Of a stretch of DNA of 64,000 nucleotides, positions 40,330 to 53,540 are shown one piece after another; position 1 is the stretch's first letter; every line of letters starts with the position of its first letter. The translations under genes were made by a program, and so were the position numbers. Source of the stretch: Prorocentrum cordatum (lineage: Eukaryota; Sar; Dinophyceae; Prorocentrales; Prorocentraceae); contig CAUYUJ010005780.1 in assembly GCA_963575745.1 (NCBI GenBank), positions 665,001 to 729,000 of the forward strand, in the 5' to 3' direction. Under the pieces are notes generated by a model. It was not told where the DNA came from. It worked only from the letters and a program-made list of their open reading frames with translations, and made no database searches.

Positions 40330-40645
40330 ACGGCGTTGAAGACAGTCCAAGACGCCCCCAAGAAGGCCCCAACACGACTCAAGAGGCTCCCAAGAGGCGC
40401 CTAAACCGGCTCAAAGAGACGCCAAGACGGCCCCAGAGGCTACCAAGACGGCCCAAGAGGGCCCCAAGAGGGGCCCAAGACGGGGAGCCCGAACCAAAAA
40501 TCCGAGCCTTCCGCCCCAAGAAGAACCGTGGAGGCCCCACGAGGCCCCCAAGAGGCCCCAGGAGACCCCGAAGAGGCCCCCAAGGGGCCCCAAGAGGCCC
40601 CCAAGAGGCTCAACAGATGCCCCAAGAGACACCAAAACGGCTCCC
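40330..40645 (+). repeat. CCAAGAGGCCCC array 3
   Basis: CCCCCAAGAAGGCCCCAAC/GAGGCCCCAAGAGGCCCCC units interrupted by GAGCCCGAACCAAAAATCCG (40,488-40,507). Confidence 0.85.
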
Positions 40646-40649
40646 TCCT

Positions 40650-40740
40650 CCACCTGCTCCTCCTCATTCTCCTCCTCCTCCTCCTCCTCCTTCTCCTCCT
40701 CCACCTCCTCCTCCTCCTCCTCCTCCTCCTCCCCTCCCTT
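40650..40740. repeat. (CTC)n microsatellite
   Basis: CTCCTCCTC triplets directly after array 3. Confidence 0.95.
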
Positions 40741-41205
40741 GCTCCCCCTTCTCCCCTCCCTTGCTCCCCCTCCTCTGGTTCCTCGTCTGCCTCCGCCTCT
40801 GCTTACGAACAGCCTCGAGACAGAGGCTCGCAGAAGTAGAGACCCCCAAAGACCTTGGAGGCCAGGGTCTGGTCTTGCCCACACCGCCACCACCAACCAC
40901 TGGTTGTTTCCCCTCACTGACAGATCGCTGTCTTCAGGGTCGGCGGTACCGGACGGCCGGCGCAGTAATGCTTCGGCCGGGGCAAGAGCTCTGAACAGGG
41001 GATTGCTAGTTCTAGTTAGCCTGATCGCGTGAAAAAAATCGTATGGCAGTGTCCATCTTCGGCCGTCTCTCGATTTTGACAACGCCCGGTCACGGATCGC
41101 GGTGCCGTCTTCAGGTATCGAACTCGTTGCCCTCTAGGTCGCAGGTTATGGCAGCCAGCCGAGCATAACAATCGGATAAAGAAGAGAGACCGACAGCAGG
41201 CCCCG
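40741..41205. other. No gene recognised
   Basis: Includes TAATGCTTCGGCCGGGGCA at 40,966, shared with 39,828. No ORF with recognisable content. Confidence 0.4.
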
Positions 41206-41472
41206 TCATGATGATGCCGATGGTGATGGTGACGGGCAGTGGTGGTGGTGGTGGTTGTGGTGGTGATGATGATGGCGGTGATGGTGATGGTTATGGTGAT
41301 GGTGATGGAGATGGTGATGGCGATGGTGATGGTGATGGTGATGGTGAACATGATGCTGTTGATGATGATGGTGATGATGATGATGCTGATGATGATGATG
41401 CTGGTGATGTTGATGTTGTTGTTGATGATGGTGATGGTGATGATGATGCTGCTGATGATGCTGAGGAGGAGG
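41206..41472. repeat. (GGTGAT)n / (GATGAT)n microsatellite
   Basis: ~265 bp of GATGGTGATGGTGAT and GATGATGATG. Reads as Asp/Gly, Met/Val or His/Ile repeats. Confidence 0.95.
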
Positions 41473-42111
41473 ATGATGAGAGCGTCCAGCTCGAACAGGG
41501 CTGGGCTGTCGCCGCCGCGCCAGCCTGGCGTGAGCCTGCCTGACACCCCCCCTCGAGCGGCGGGGCCGCCCACAAGGGGGAAACAAACACGATCGGAAAA
41601 TGGTCACAAAAAGAGAGGGGGTGACCAGCCTCGAGTTTATCTCTATCCCAGCTAAGAAGAGCAATGGCAGTCTGAGGGAATCCTTCCGATTGGTATCGAG
41701 ATGGGGCGATGCCAATCATAGAAATTGAGACGTCCTCCAGGCTGGAAAGGGGGAGCAAAGACCGTTCGCAATTCTCGGAGCAGGGCGAATGGAGACAACG
41801 GCCACTCAAAATCCGCCCCCTCGGATCCCCCCGGGGTTCCCACGCACCAGTTCTCCGGGCTGCGTCCAGCCGAGGCGACGCAGGGTCCCCCCGAAGGCCC
41901 GATACTGTTGTCTCAACTCGCCCTCCCCCGAAGTTCCCGTCCACTTCGAGCAGGGCTCGCTGTCGCCGCCGCGCCAGCGCGGCGTGGAACTGCCGCACCC
42001 CTCCCTCGGAGGGGGCAGGGCATCCCCGCGCCTCCGCGCGAGCCCGCGCGCCATCTCTGGCGCCATCCGCCCGCGGCCGCGCTCTGCCGACGGCGGTGTG
42101 GGCAAGACTTG
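41473..42111. other. No gene recognised; internally duplicated
   Basis: Two related segments (GAACAGGGCTGGGCTGTCGC near 41,495 and CGAGCAGGGCTCGCTGTCGC near 41,946), each followed by CGCCGCGCCAGC and TGCC(TG/GC)ACACCCC. Confidence 0.5.
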
Positions 42112-42305
42112 TGTCCGTGTCCACCGCGTCTTGGACTTTCTGGAAGGGGCGCCACAACGCCGAGGCGCAGCGGAGATGGACAGCAGCATCCGGCCTCTGG
42201 GGGCTAGATCTTGATCCATATCCCCTGCGCCTCGGGTGCCTGGAGAAGGGAACCCGAAACTCCCAGACGCAGTGGATACGGATACGAGTCTTTCCCGCAG
42301 ACGAG
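42112..42305 (+). repeat. Dispersed repeat B, copy 2
   Basis: Matches 39,164-39,360 in order: GTGTCCACCGCGTCTTGGAC, GGAAGGGGCGCC, GCGCCTCGGGTGCCTGGAGA, GCAGTGGATACGGATACGAG. Confidence 0.75.
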
Positions 42306-43885
42306 GGGGGGCCCGCTCCTCTCGAGGCAGACAGCTCGAGCCAGAGGCGGGCGCCGACGGGCCCGGCACGCCTAGCAGGCCGAGGGCCACAGCCTGCGCC
42401 GACGGAGGGGCGAGCCCTGGCAGACGTCGGAGGGATCGTGGCCGAGTACCCCCACCCTCCCCCGGATCTTCATCGCCCCTCCCCTCCCGCAGATGGGAAT
42501 GGCCAGCCAAGCCTGCCAACTGTGCCGGTCAGGCCGTCTGGGTCCCAGAGCCAGGGCCCCAGAGAGCCTGACAGAGAACCCACTGAGGAGCCACAGGAGG
42601 CACAGAAAACGCAAAAGAGAGCACGGACGTCGCCAAGGCTTTCGGGGGCGGCCAAGCGGGGGGCCGTCCAAGAGAAGGGCTCGAACATTGTGGCCCCAAG
42701 CATGCGCGCGGACGAGGGGGGACCAAGGGACGTATAGGAGGAAGAAGAGGCGCCATGAGATCTTGGGAGATACCATGTCTCCCGCCAAATCATTACCCCC
42801 TCTTGGCCGCCCCTGAGACTTGAGACGGTTTCAAGAGAACTCGAGACTGAGAAGGATCCAAGACGGACCCAGAGAGGCTCATGGAAACTCTAAAGGTATC
42901 CGAATATGTCTGGGAATTTAGCCCACTCGCCACACATTGAGCTGATCATCAAGCTGGCCGTGGATACAAGCCTTTCAACGACGAAGCCGCCATCCATGCG
43001 ACCCAGAGAAGGTGATGCCACTCCAACGGGAGCTGGTTTTCTGTATCGCCTTGATTGTCCAGCTGTGGTCTGAAACCGAGAGCATCACACACACACACTC
43101 ACACCACGCGTCACCAACGTAACATATCATGCTCGATGCCACAACATATGCTCGATGCCTCGTCGCTTTCATGACCAAAACGCTCAACACACCGTGCTTC
43201 GCCGTAGCAAGGGATCTCAAACAACACACCAGACCCCACGTACCAATTCACATAACTTGAACGCCTTGGTTCGGACCGCGATTCGGGACTTGCTCGATGC
43301 GTCTGTGCACTGCGTGTTTGACTTGTCAAGTCAACCCTTGGTTCGCAGAAGCGTTTCTACATGTGTCGCGTTGGTTTCATAATCGGAACTTCATCGCCTC
43401 GCACGGCTTTCCACACGGCGGATCACTGGAGCTCCACTGCTTGCTTACCAGTTCGCGGGCTCCTCCGACAATGCCACATCTGGACATACTGCTACCTGCT
43501 ACCTGCATGCGCTCGACCTCCTCAAGGACACAGATAGTCAAGATAGCAATTTGCAGTGCAGTGGTCAGGCCGCGCAGCATGGACCTCCCGACCACTCGAG
43601 GGGGACGAGGCGGGGGGGTCAGACGCAAGCTGCTGAGCTGCACTGCTTCAAGGCGCCTCGAGGCACTGTTGGCGACGATGAATCGACAAAGCTGCTGGGC
43701 ACCGCGGCCGACACCAGCGGCATTCAACCGGCCCTTCCCCCCCCCCCCCGTCTGGAGGAGCAGAAGAAATACCCACACCGCTGCTCCATGACCTCTCCGC
43801 AGGCGCGCTCTGACCAAGATGGCGTGGAGAGGCGACGAGGGATGGGCCGCGGCCCCATAGAGGCCTCCCCAATGAGGTCCGAAGA
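42306..43885. other. No gene recognised
   Basis: GC-rich DNA to ~42,830, then more AT-rich DNA with CA-repeat (43,086-43,100). No supportable ORF. Confidence 0.45.
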
Positions 43886-43980
43886 GATGGGGTCGGAGGA
43901 TCGCACCGCATCGCCGGCGTGGAGGAAATCGGGCTCAAAACCGAGCCGAATGGCCAATGCATCGGCGATGCGGCGCAAAG
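43886..43980 (+). mobile_element. Fragment of the foldback element family
   Basis: Starts GATGGGGTCGGAGGATCGCA, then GCATCGCCGG and GTGGAGGAAATCGGG, matching the left half of 2,502-2,698. The right inverted terminus is missing. Confidence 0.65.
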
Positions 43981-45029
43981 CTTCGATCACATTCGTAGGG
44001 GACAAAAGGGTAGGATAGCAAAGGGTAGGATGGATAATCAGCTCAGGTAGCTAATCTTCCTGGCGCCTCCTGGCGCCAATGTATCGAAACCGTCTGCATG
44101 CAGCAGATTTCGTGACCCCTCCTTTCACTATCCTAACCTTTCGTCTAGCCCGACCAAGGAGGCGTAGGATCGGTATGTGTTCCTCCTGCGACCGCCGCCC
44201 ACACCCGTTTCGGGCCTCCCCGAAGCGCAGCGCCTGGGCCTCCCGACCAGCCCCAACACTCAAGGTGCGGAAGACAACGGGGGGGCATGGCCACGCCAAT
44301 CCCCGACCTCGCTCGGAGCCCCCCCGGACTTCCGATGCCTCGAATTTCCCAATACGGGGCCCCTGGAGGCCTGGACCTTTCTCCCCCAGGGCCAGCTCTC
44401 CACCCTGAGTGGCTTGTTTGCCGAAGACGGCCAGAACACCGTCCGTCGTGAGTGTGACGAAACGTTGGGGGTCTGAGGCCCTCCGGCGGGCGCACTCAGG
44501 AGCCCGCTGCCCGGCCGCGCGCGGCCTGGGCGGCCGCCACCCTCGCCGAAGCTCCCGCGACCATGGCCGGCAGCGCGCGCCGGCTCGAGCCGTCCAAGGC
44601 GGCTCGCGGGAAGGGCACGCCATGCCTTACATGCGTTTTTCTGGAAACCTGCTTTAGCCAAGATGACGGTAGATACTCGCAAATAGAGGCAACCAGCTAG
44701 CGGCAAACAACGGCACACGGCCCGCGCCAATCGTCCACCAATCACCCGCGGTTCGCCGCTGATGGCCGCCAAACGTGAACAAAAATAAGACTTTCAGTGA
44801 AATCCACAACTTCCATCAAATTCGCCGGCCCAACGGGCCAGAGGCGTGCTAAGATCTCCGGTAACTGGTTAACAATATTTCTAGTTCGCGCGCGCGGGGC
44901 GGCCCCTGGGGGTCCCCCGGCGAAAAGTATCCCGACCGCAGCCCGAGCAGGTCTACTCAGAGATGGTTTTGAGGGCCTTTTTCGACATCCCTCACGAGGA
45001 TCGCCTCCGAGGGGGGTGCACTCGACTAC
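43981..45029. other. No gene recognised
   Basis: TAGGATA-type direct repeat at 44,009-44,035 and CCTGGCGCCTCCTGGCGCC at 44,058-44,076. Otherwise unstructured. Confidence 0.45.
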
Positions 45030-45190
45030 CCCGCCCCAGGAGGCCCCCAAGACCCCCCAAAGAGGCCCGAGGGGGCCCCAAGACGCCGCCAAGGAGCCCC
45101 AAGAGACCCCCAAGAGGCCCCCAAGAGGCCCATAGGAGGCCCCAAAGAGGCCCCCAAGAGGCTTCAAAGAGGCCCCATAGAGCGCTCGAG
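45030..45190 (+). repeat. CCAAGAGGCCCC array 4
   Basis: CCCCAAGAGACCCCCAAGAG-type units, trailer GGCCGGCGGAGTGAGCGGAG at 45,192. Confidence 0.85.
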
Positions 45191-48100
45191 GGCCGGCGGA
45201 GTGAGCGGAGCGATTGCATAAAACCATGCCGAGCTGGCACCTCGTGGATCGTTCAACCCTGAACGACACTGGCTTTCCGATTGTGCGGATCTTCGGACGT
45301 CGGCCGAGTCCAGGCCGCTGAAGGCGTTGAGCCTTGAACGCCCGCGCCGGGGTCGCCGCCACGCCTACGCGTCGCGGACCTGCCGCACACGGGTGGGGAT
45401 CTGCATCGTCAAGCGAGGGCAGCGGCGACAATCTCATGCGGGAGCAGTCATACGTCTGAAACTTCGGGACGGGCGACCGCGCGTCTCCATTTGTGAGCTT
45501 GAGCACGGCGCAAAGGCATGCTAAACAGAGCACGAGCCAAGACACCATGTAGTCTCGCGAGGAAAGGCGGATCACGCTCATGCAGAATCAACTATCGCAC
45601 AAACTCGTCGGCTGTTCCAGAAGCGACGCATTCACTCTCCACACAACTCGCTCTCGCCCATTCTAAGCGGCATGCCCGTTTTTCCACCAAAAACAAACAC
45701 GAAATAACGCTCATTCCCCAACAACAACCACATTCAACCGAACAAGCAACACCGAATCCGTGACATCTAAGCTCCCCAATGCTGCCAGTGCTCCCGAATA
45801 ACAAGCAGTGCAAATATTGAAGGGGGCCGCGTGCAAGCTGGGGAAAGGTACCTGGACAGACATAGCGCAAGCCAATCACATCTGCGGAACATGCCGAAAA
45901 CACCAGGTGGCAGAACAAGCAACAGTGCACAACCATCGCGACGGAAGGTGCTCATCAACACACGCTCATGGAGTATTACAGACCCTCAGAGCATCAAACA
46001 ATCCAAGGCAACAGACCGTCGACGCCTCCCCCTGCACATCTGCTTCTCGGGGCCATCTGCCTGGGAACGCATCCCTCAAATGGAGGACGTATATGGCCCC
46101 TTCTTCCTCATCCTCCTCCTTCCCAACTTCATCCCCTCCCGGTTCCCCTCCTTGATAAACTGCCCTTCCATCCCGGCCCCTCCTTTGATTCCTCTCCCTC
46201 TCCGCACCGTGTTCTGATGATGAGAGTGCAATTTTAAAAGGTCCCTCAGCGTGGCGCCAGACCTGCCGTGAACCTCCAATGAGACTTCTTGCGGCGGGGT
46301 CGCGGGCGGAGCACTAACGCAGGAGGACAAGCCAAAAACAACGCAGACGACCACCAACAACACTGAGTTTGGACAATGCGATGTGCTTCTTTCGTTAATC
46401 TGCGTTTTGCCTTCCGCCGACCTCCAAATCCTCTTCGTATACGAACGTGCCTGCGGGGCTTCGCCATTTCCCCGGGTTAAAGAGGCGAACATCAACTTCC
46501 AAACGCTCGGTGTGATCACAAACATATGCTACAAATATTCCATATTCCCTTCCCCTTCCGTGCGATCACTCGACTCAAGTAGCCTCGAGACGAATACGAT
46601 GAAGAGGAAGGGCAAGACGAGGAAGAAAATGGAGACGAACAAAAACGAAAACGGACATCTTTCACCCCCCAGAGAGTAATACTTGTGTACCGAAAGCGCC
46701 TGAATGGGTCAGAAGATGTCGTACAGGCCTCTAAGATTATATTGAGGACTCTATGCCAACTACTTGTGCATATCTTGCACACGACAATAACGACTCGCTG
46801 GGTAGACAACACCACGTTTGCCCACATCCAACACAAACATGTGTGTGAAGACCGTGAAAAAAAACTACGTTCACCGCCACAGGGGCTGTCACGGACCTCC
46901 GACCCCAAACATACTGTGCTCAACTCGGCAACTTCGCCTCCCAAGCGCTCGAATGTCACCCACGATGCACTCCTCACATCCTTGAACTGTTGAATTGCTC
47001 CACAACTCTAAAGTTCCAAGCACGCTTGATGAAAGAATCTGGGGCCCACACATGATTTGAAATGCGTCGGGTAATTCGCACATCCATTATAATACTATGA
47101 CCGTATCAAGGATGGTGCGTCACCGCCCACCATTCCTTCAGTGCTTCTCCTTCTCGTCCTCATTCCCCTTCAATTCATTTCACTCACTCCTCCTTCCCCC
47201 CTCCCTTTGGTTCATTTCCTAACGGCTGCGCTCCCTCGTCCTCCACTGCCTGCTTGTCGAACGCACCCGCGTTCCCAATGTCTGCCTCATCTGTGCTGAC
47301 TTTCGATTCTCTTTCTCAACTCCGTTTTCCTCCTGGCTGTCAACTTCATCTCAAGACGGAGAAGCACGAAAGAGAAAGAGAAAGAGGGGAACCAAACGAC
47401 GGATAGTCACAACTGAAAGACAACTAATCAAATAGAACTGAACTTGCATAGGGTGATTGTTGTTGTAAGATGTTCGGGAAGACTTGCACCTGAACAATAA
47501 CATTTTTGCGTAATGTTGATCGCAAATTATTATTGCGAATCTAGTTGCTCTTATCTCAAACGCCAGCTGCTCGGGGGGGGGGGGTATTGGTCAGATTGCA
47601 GTTGCAACATCGAAGACATAGCTCATTCGGAGGCAGGTTCGGGGGGAGACAACGCCAGTATCGAGCGGCCACGCGTCTGTCATATCGCTCTGCTCACTTT
47701 GTCTTGCTCTCTCCCCCATCTCACTCTACACATGTCCCTCTCCTGCTGCACTCTCGCGCGTACGTCGGCACGTGATGCCCTCTCGTCGGCTCGGACGAAA
47801 CGGTGTGTGTGGTAAAGGGGAGGTTAGCGAGTCAACTCACGGAGAGCCAATGAATTGAGGAACTCGCCTGTATCCTTGTATCCTTGAATCCACGTCAAAC
47901 GCGTCGACTCCACTTCGAATTCGCGTCGAACCAACGTCGGAGCACAAGAGACGACTGCAATTTACAGGACATGACAGGTCCCCCGAAGACCCAACGTAAG
48001 AATAAACGCCACTCACCTCAAAATCGAATCGTGACAACACCGTGCTGACATGACGGCGTACCCTCCAACGGCCCCGGAATGTGCCAAAAACATACATCGA

Positions 48101-50119
48101 ACAGGCAACGTGTTCAGTACCCATGTCTACGTTGGCGGGTGTAATATCGACTACGTTAATTATGACGGGTGTGACCAAATAGTGCAATTCAACTTTTTGC
48201 TTGAAGATGCTGTTGGCATGCCGCATCAGGCATTCAGCCATTTACAATAATCGGATGTACTTGAAAACATTTGCGCGTTTGCGGTCCCTCAGAAACGACC
48301 AGCGGCCAAATTCCCCCTCCTGATCGTTCGGGATACATCGACCAACTCTGCAGAGCACAGAACCGTGCCAGATCAGTTACACGATTAAGCATCAACAAGC
48401 ATGTGAGGCAATGCACCGCACACCATAGACACTCGCACTCATCCCTAACACGGGGCGCAACCTACGCCTTCCACCTACCAATTTGAAACCACCGAGTGGC
48501 ATTCCTGTTTCTAGCTGCCAGCATCATGCCGCGCTGGCTCTCTCGCGGGGTCCCACACGAGCGCTGGATTCGACCATGGTGGAGTGCGGTGGCTAAGCAC
48601 CGCGGTGGTTAAGCACCGCCGCTGGGAAGAGAGGGAGACTAAAGAAATCGTGGATGCCGGTAAACCTGACGCGGCAAATGAACACCAACTCCCGAGCTGG
48701 TGATTTGTGAATGCCGTGTTGAGGCCGAGTCTTTTCAGCACAGAGACCCCTATTGCGAGTGGGTGAACATTTCCCTTGCCAAGATGACAGGAGGGCTGTT
48801 GGCGATGTTACGGCTGGGCGATTCGAGCACGCTGCGCGAGGAATCAGACATCGCGTGCAGACCCTGAGGCGGGTAGGTACGCCCTGTGGCTAAGGCCTCG
48901 TTGGGGCGCGCCCACACCCATGACTTTGGATGTTGTAGTTCTGCTTTGTTCTCGGCATCCTCGGGCGGTGGGATTCCACCGCCAAGTCTCATTCGGAGGA
49001 ACTTGGTGGCCTCGACAAAAACTGTTCTCCTTTTCGACATGAACGAAGACGGTATCTACCTCAGTCCTCGAACCCAAGCGTATGGGCTTGATCCAAGAAA
49101 GCCCTGGCACAGCTGAGCTAGCCATTACCAACACCTCAAGACTATCGCGTATTAGTTCGGTCCAGGGCTCATTTTCAGCCACAACGATTGGGGAACACCT
49201 ACCACGACGAGGGGCAGCCTGCCTGACTGTAGCCTTGCATCCCTGGCGGGCACATGGAAAAAATGGGGCAAAAAGTTCAGCGCCCAGATGCAGTGGTGCA
49301 CAAGCACGTGACAATATAGTAATGTACAAGCACGGCGTGGGACATGGAGAACAAATATATCCGAACCGCGCAATGACTCGGGCTGTGAAACGTCTCCCCA
49401 TCCTCCCCCTGACCGGATGCACACACCAATACCAGTGCATCCGCGTAGCACGTCGCATTTCCTAAAGCGTGCTTGCACTAGGGGCTTCGTGGGCAAACAC
49501 TTTTGTCTGACGAGGTCAGTCGCGCGATCCAGCCATGTAGACCAGGGAGCGAGAAGCTCGCAGAGGTGCACTAAGAATTCTCAAACAACGGTAGCGTGGC
49601 AACGCTGTAGAAATAGCGATCGACGACTAGGAGCCACGAAAGCCCGGCACTGTGCAACCACCACTGGTCCTCTCACATCGCTCCACCGTGCCATTATCAG
49701 GCGGGGAAGCGCACCCGTGAACATGGAAAGCACCCAAAGAGGTCTCATTCTTACGTTTGCAGTCATGACGTGGTGCGGACCGTCCACATGCCGCGTAAAA
49801 TTCGCCATCTCATGGCTACACAACGAGACAACACGTAACGATCCCCTCCCGAGACTCCCTGGGCCTCCGACGCCTCCCTGCCGCTCCCCAAGGCTTTCCG
49901 ACGCTTCCAAGACGGCGGCCAAGGAAAGCAACCGACGCCGCGCAAATGGCACAATATGCTTCCAGCGCTGCAAGACAGGGCTCCGAGACGTCCGAACACT
50001 GTGTTTACCACCTGCACCTTTGCATGTTTGTTCTCGCTGGAGCGGAGTTCGCTGCCTCGCCGCTGACGAAAAAGCTTGCATGACTGTCGGGTTCTCTCCT
50101 TCTCTGCCAGCCCAAGAAT
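45191..50119. other. No gene recognised
   Basis: ~4.9 kb of relatively AT-richer, mostly single-copy-looking DNA. Pyrimidine tracts at 46,095-46,210 and 47,145-47,240; GAAAGAGAAAG at 47,367-47,387; G9-10 run at 47,573-47,583. A short tandem GCGGTGGYTAAGCACC (two copies) lies at 48,580-48,617. No protein family seen in any frame. Confidence 0.5.
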
Positions 50120-50375
50120 CACGCCTCCAAGGTGGCCCCAAGACAGCCCACGAGGCACCCAAGACCTCGAGATGGCCCCAGAGGCCCTCAGGATGGCCCA
50201 ACAGGTCTCCGAGATATCCTACGAGACGCTCAAGGCGACCCCTCAGGGCCCCAAGACGGCCCCTAAAAGGCCCCCAAGACGGACTCCGAAGGCGCTTGAC
50301 TGCCCAAAAGCACCCTAAGACGGCCCAAGGAGCCCCCAAGAGGTCCCGAGTCCCCAAGACGCCCCCAAGAGGCAC
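50120..50375 (+). repeat. CCAAGAGGCCCC array 5 (degenerate)
   Basis: CCAAGACAGCCC/CCCCAGAGGCCCTC/CCCCCAAGACG units. Confidence 0.75.
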
Positions 50376-51624
50376 AAATTAGGAGGGAAGGAGAGGAAAA
50401 GAGGGAGACGATGACGAGCACCATGAGAGACACTCCGACACGAAACCGAAGAGGCTGTAACATTTCACGGCTATCCCAGGCATCGAGGCGCGATGTGTCG
50501 ACTCCGTTTTCGCTCCTCGAACAATCACAACCCAGGAGTGCTGGGCTGGCATTGTGGAGGGACGTGCCGCAAGCATCTGGACATCTATAGCCAGATTCGG
50601 CAGCAATGGCGAACGAAAGGCGTCTGAACCCTTGACATGACCCCCCCTCCCCGGGTGATGTTGAGGAATCAAGCGTGTCCAGCAAAAGATACGAGGGCAA
50701 CTGCTGAGACCCAGTCATGCGCATGAATGCTTTGGACTGCGCATCATGACCACCCTACACCCCTGACGACCTCCATCCTTATTCTCGCCTCCTCCTCCTC
50801 ACTCCCATCTGCCTCCTCCTCATTCCCCTTTCGCTTCTCGTTCCTCCGCTCCCTCCTCCCCGCTCCCTCCCCCTTGATACCCCCCTGGGTGCACGCAGCA
50901 TGCAGTGGTGCCCCCTGGGACACGCGCCCCCGTTGCAGCCCCCGGCGACCGCAGGCCCGGGGCTTCCAGCTCCTCTGGCAGTGGGCTTCGAGCCCCCGGG
51001 CAATGGGCTTCCAGCCCCTGTGCACGGGGAGCCCGAACAGTGCGCGTGCGGCACACAAAGGTCACGACGTCTGAATTCTGACCCCACCAACAGTCGATTC
51101 TCCCGAATCGATGGGAGACGGGTGTAGGGTTCGGATTTCGCCACGTGTTCGACAAATTCCGAATCCTGCCCCCACCGCCCATCCGGTTGACTGAATCGTT
51201 CATCAGCGTGGGTAGGCTCCAGAACTAGCCGATGGGTAATGCGCGTGCGGCACACAGCCGAGGGCGTGCGCCGCACTTCGGCGCCCGCGCCCAGGGCGTG
51301 GCGGATTCGCGGCTGGCGCCGGCGCATGTGCGGCCAGCTGCTCCCACCCGAAGCGGAGCGCGCAGCCTAAGCCTTCGGGGTCTTCGGGGACGCGCTGGAC
51401 TTCGGGGACTTCCTGTGGGAGCGCGGGCCGCAAAGCCAACCACGCGCGGAGGCGCAACTCGTGCGCCAGAGTGCTCCCGTGTCAACCCTGTAGGCGATGG
51501 GGCAGGGATGAGGGCGAGGACCAACGACAGCAGGCGCAGGGAAGGAGGAGCAGGATCAACACGAATTATCGATAGGAGTAAATGTGGTGGTGAAGCGAAT
51601 TATCGGAGACATGCCTGTGGAAGT
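50376..51624. other. No gene recognised
   Basis: CTC-rich tract at 50,785-50,875. Paired GAATTCTGACCCCACCAACAG / AATTCCGAATCCTGCCCCCA segments at 51,070 and 51,155 suggest an old local duplication. Confidence 0.4.
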
Positions 51625-51810
51625 GAGAAGGGACCGGCCTTCTCAGAAAGCGGCAGGGCTTCTCAGAAACCATCTGGCGTTCTAAGAAGCCGTCTACGCG
51701 TTCGGAGAAAACTTACAAAACTTCTCAGAAAGCTGGAGAGCTTCCGAGCAGTCTGGGAAGGCTTGCCCCGCGTCTGACTTCCCCCTGAGCTCGCCGCCGA
51801 AATTAACAAC
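51625..51810 (+). repeat. Dispersed repeat G, copy 2
   Basis: CTTCTCAGAAAGCGGCAGGG, TTCTAAGAAGCCGTC and CTCGCCGCCGAA in the same order as 4,995-5,190. Confidence 0.6.
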
Positions 51811-52909
51811 TGGCAGGGAACTCGGGATGAAGTCGAAAAGCTCCTTTGCGCCAGATCTGATGCCCCTCCCCCATTGCAGGACAACGGAAAGATAAACAGT
51901 TCGGGACGACGCTTCCACCCTGTCATCCAAATGGGACGTTGCGAACAAATGAGGTATCCTTGAACTTCCCCCCCAAAAGATACCATCTGGTAACTGGTTA
52001 CCTATCATACTCGGCATTATGATGCTTGATGCGCGTGAAATTGCAAACGCACGGGCATGTAAATATTCAAAGGCTACTTCCCAATCGTCTTTATTATGAA
52101 TCGCCCTCCCACGTTTTAGATTAGACGCCGCTCACAAGAAAAACTATATTCATATGCAGACAATGCAAGCGAACTAGTTCGCTTGTGGATCACAATCCCT
52201 GGAAGAGAAGGCACACTAAACCTCGTGACATTCTTGAAATGGGGATGCGCTTAAGCATGTAAATAATGCCAGTTCAAAGAAAACTATGATCATTGGAATG
52301 TCGGCTCCGCGCGTAGAAGATCACCAGAACGGCGGCGGACCAGCCTTGGCCAGACGGCAATTCGTGATCGTCTGTTGGAACCAAGACCGGGACAACGTCG
52401 GACATCGGACCGAGACACATCAGGGATTTCTGCGATCCGGCGGTTCTGGAGGTGTATCGGGCCACGCGGTCGTTCCAGAGCGCACCGAATCGCTCTGGGA
52501 ACGGTCTGGGACGCTCTGGAACGGATGTATCCCCGTCCTGGGCCCGCCCGACATCTGCCGGGTGAACCTCCCAACTCCAGGGCGCGCTGGGGGCGCGGCT
52601 GCCCCGGGGTTAGAAGAGCGCTGGGGCCCACCCGCGGGACCCCATGCGCGGCAGGATCATTGCGTCGGCCCCACAGTGAGCCCTCCTCCGCCTCCTCCTG
52701 ACTGATCATCCTCTTGTCTGCTCCTGTCCCCCATCCCTCCTCCTGTTACCCTCCTCCTCTCTCCTCCCCTCTTCTCCTCCTTCTCCTCCTCCTTTCCTCT
52801 TCCTCATTCCCCATCCCTTGTCCTTACCAAACACTCCCTGTCGCACCCACAACAATGTCGGTAGGTCGGCCGGGCGTTTCGCCTGAGACAGTCTCACGAG
52901 CTACGGTCC
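51811..52909. other. No gene recognised
   Basis: AT-rich 52,020-52,280 with ATTCATATGCAGAC and AACTAGTTCGCTTGTGG. CTC-rich tract 52,735-52,810. No supportable ORF. Confidence 0.45.
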
Positions 52910-53540
52910 TGAAACTTCCAATCTGCAACAGATTCAGGGATGGAAGGCGGATGGTATTTTCAAAATCGTCGAAAAAACTGCAGCTAGTTCAACCATGGAG
53001 GGCGGATCGTATTTCCATAATGTGGCTCTCGTCTTTGCGCCGTACACACGGTTTCAAAATGCGGTTCTCGAATAACCGCCGCGCGCGGTCATCGTCGAAC
53101 CTTGCAGCAGCTTCCGGCATGGAGGGCGGTTCATTTCCAACATGTGGCTCTCGTCTTAGCGCCAAACATGCTCGTCTTACTTACAAGTTAGCAGCAGTTC
53201 CGAAGATGGAGGGCGGCTCGTTTTCAAACTGTTGCTCTCGCCAAGCGTCGCGCACATTCGTCTGAAAAGTTTGCAGCAGTGTCAAGGAGTCGCATGCTCA
53301 AGCCCCAGGCATGCTGTTCTGGCACGGCTTAGGATTGTCAAGGCGCAGCAATCACGATGATTCGCGGCGCTCAAGTACAAGAAGCGGTGTTGTGGCACTA
53401 CTTAAAGTTGTCAAGACGCTCATATTGACTCGCGGCCTTGCAATCCCAGGAATGACGTCGTGGTGTGCTTGAGGGTTCGCAGAGGGAAATTTTACAAAGG
53501 GGAACTTCCCGCAATGAACATACATTCTTGTAGGGCTCTG
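52910..53540 (+). repeat. Dispersed repeat D/E, plus copy
   Basis: Four ~65-80-bp units of GCAGCAGTT, ATGGAGGGCGG, TTTTCAAAATGTG, CTCTCGTCTTAGCGCC (52,920-53,280), then two or three units of GTTCTGGCACGGCTTAGGATTGTCAAG with GATTCGCGGCGCTCAAG (53,290-53,460). The inverted counterpart is at 10,195-10,612. Confidence 0.7.

Noticed and set aside
41206-41543. Asp/Gly-rich protein
   Set aside because: GATGGT microsatellite translation.
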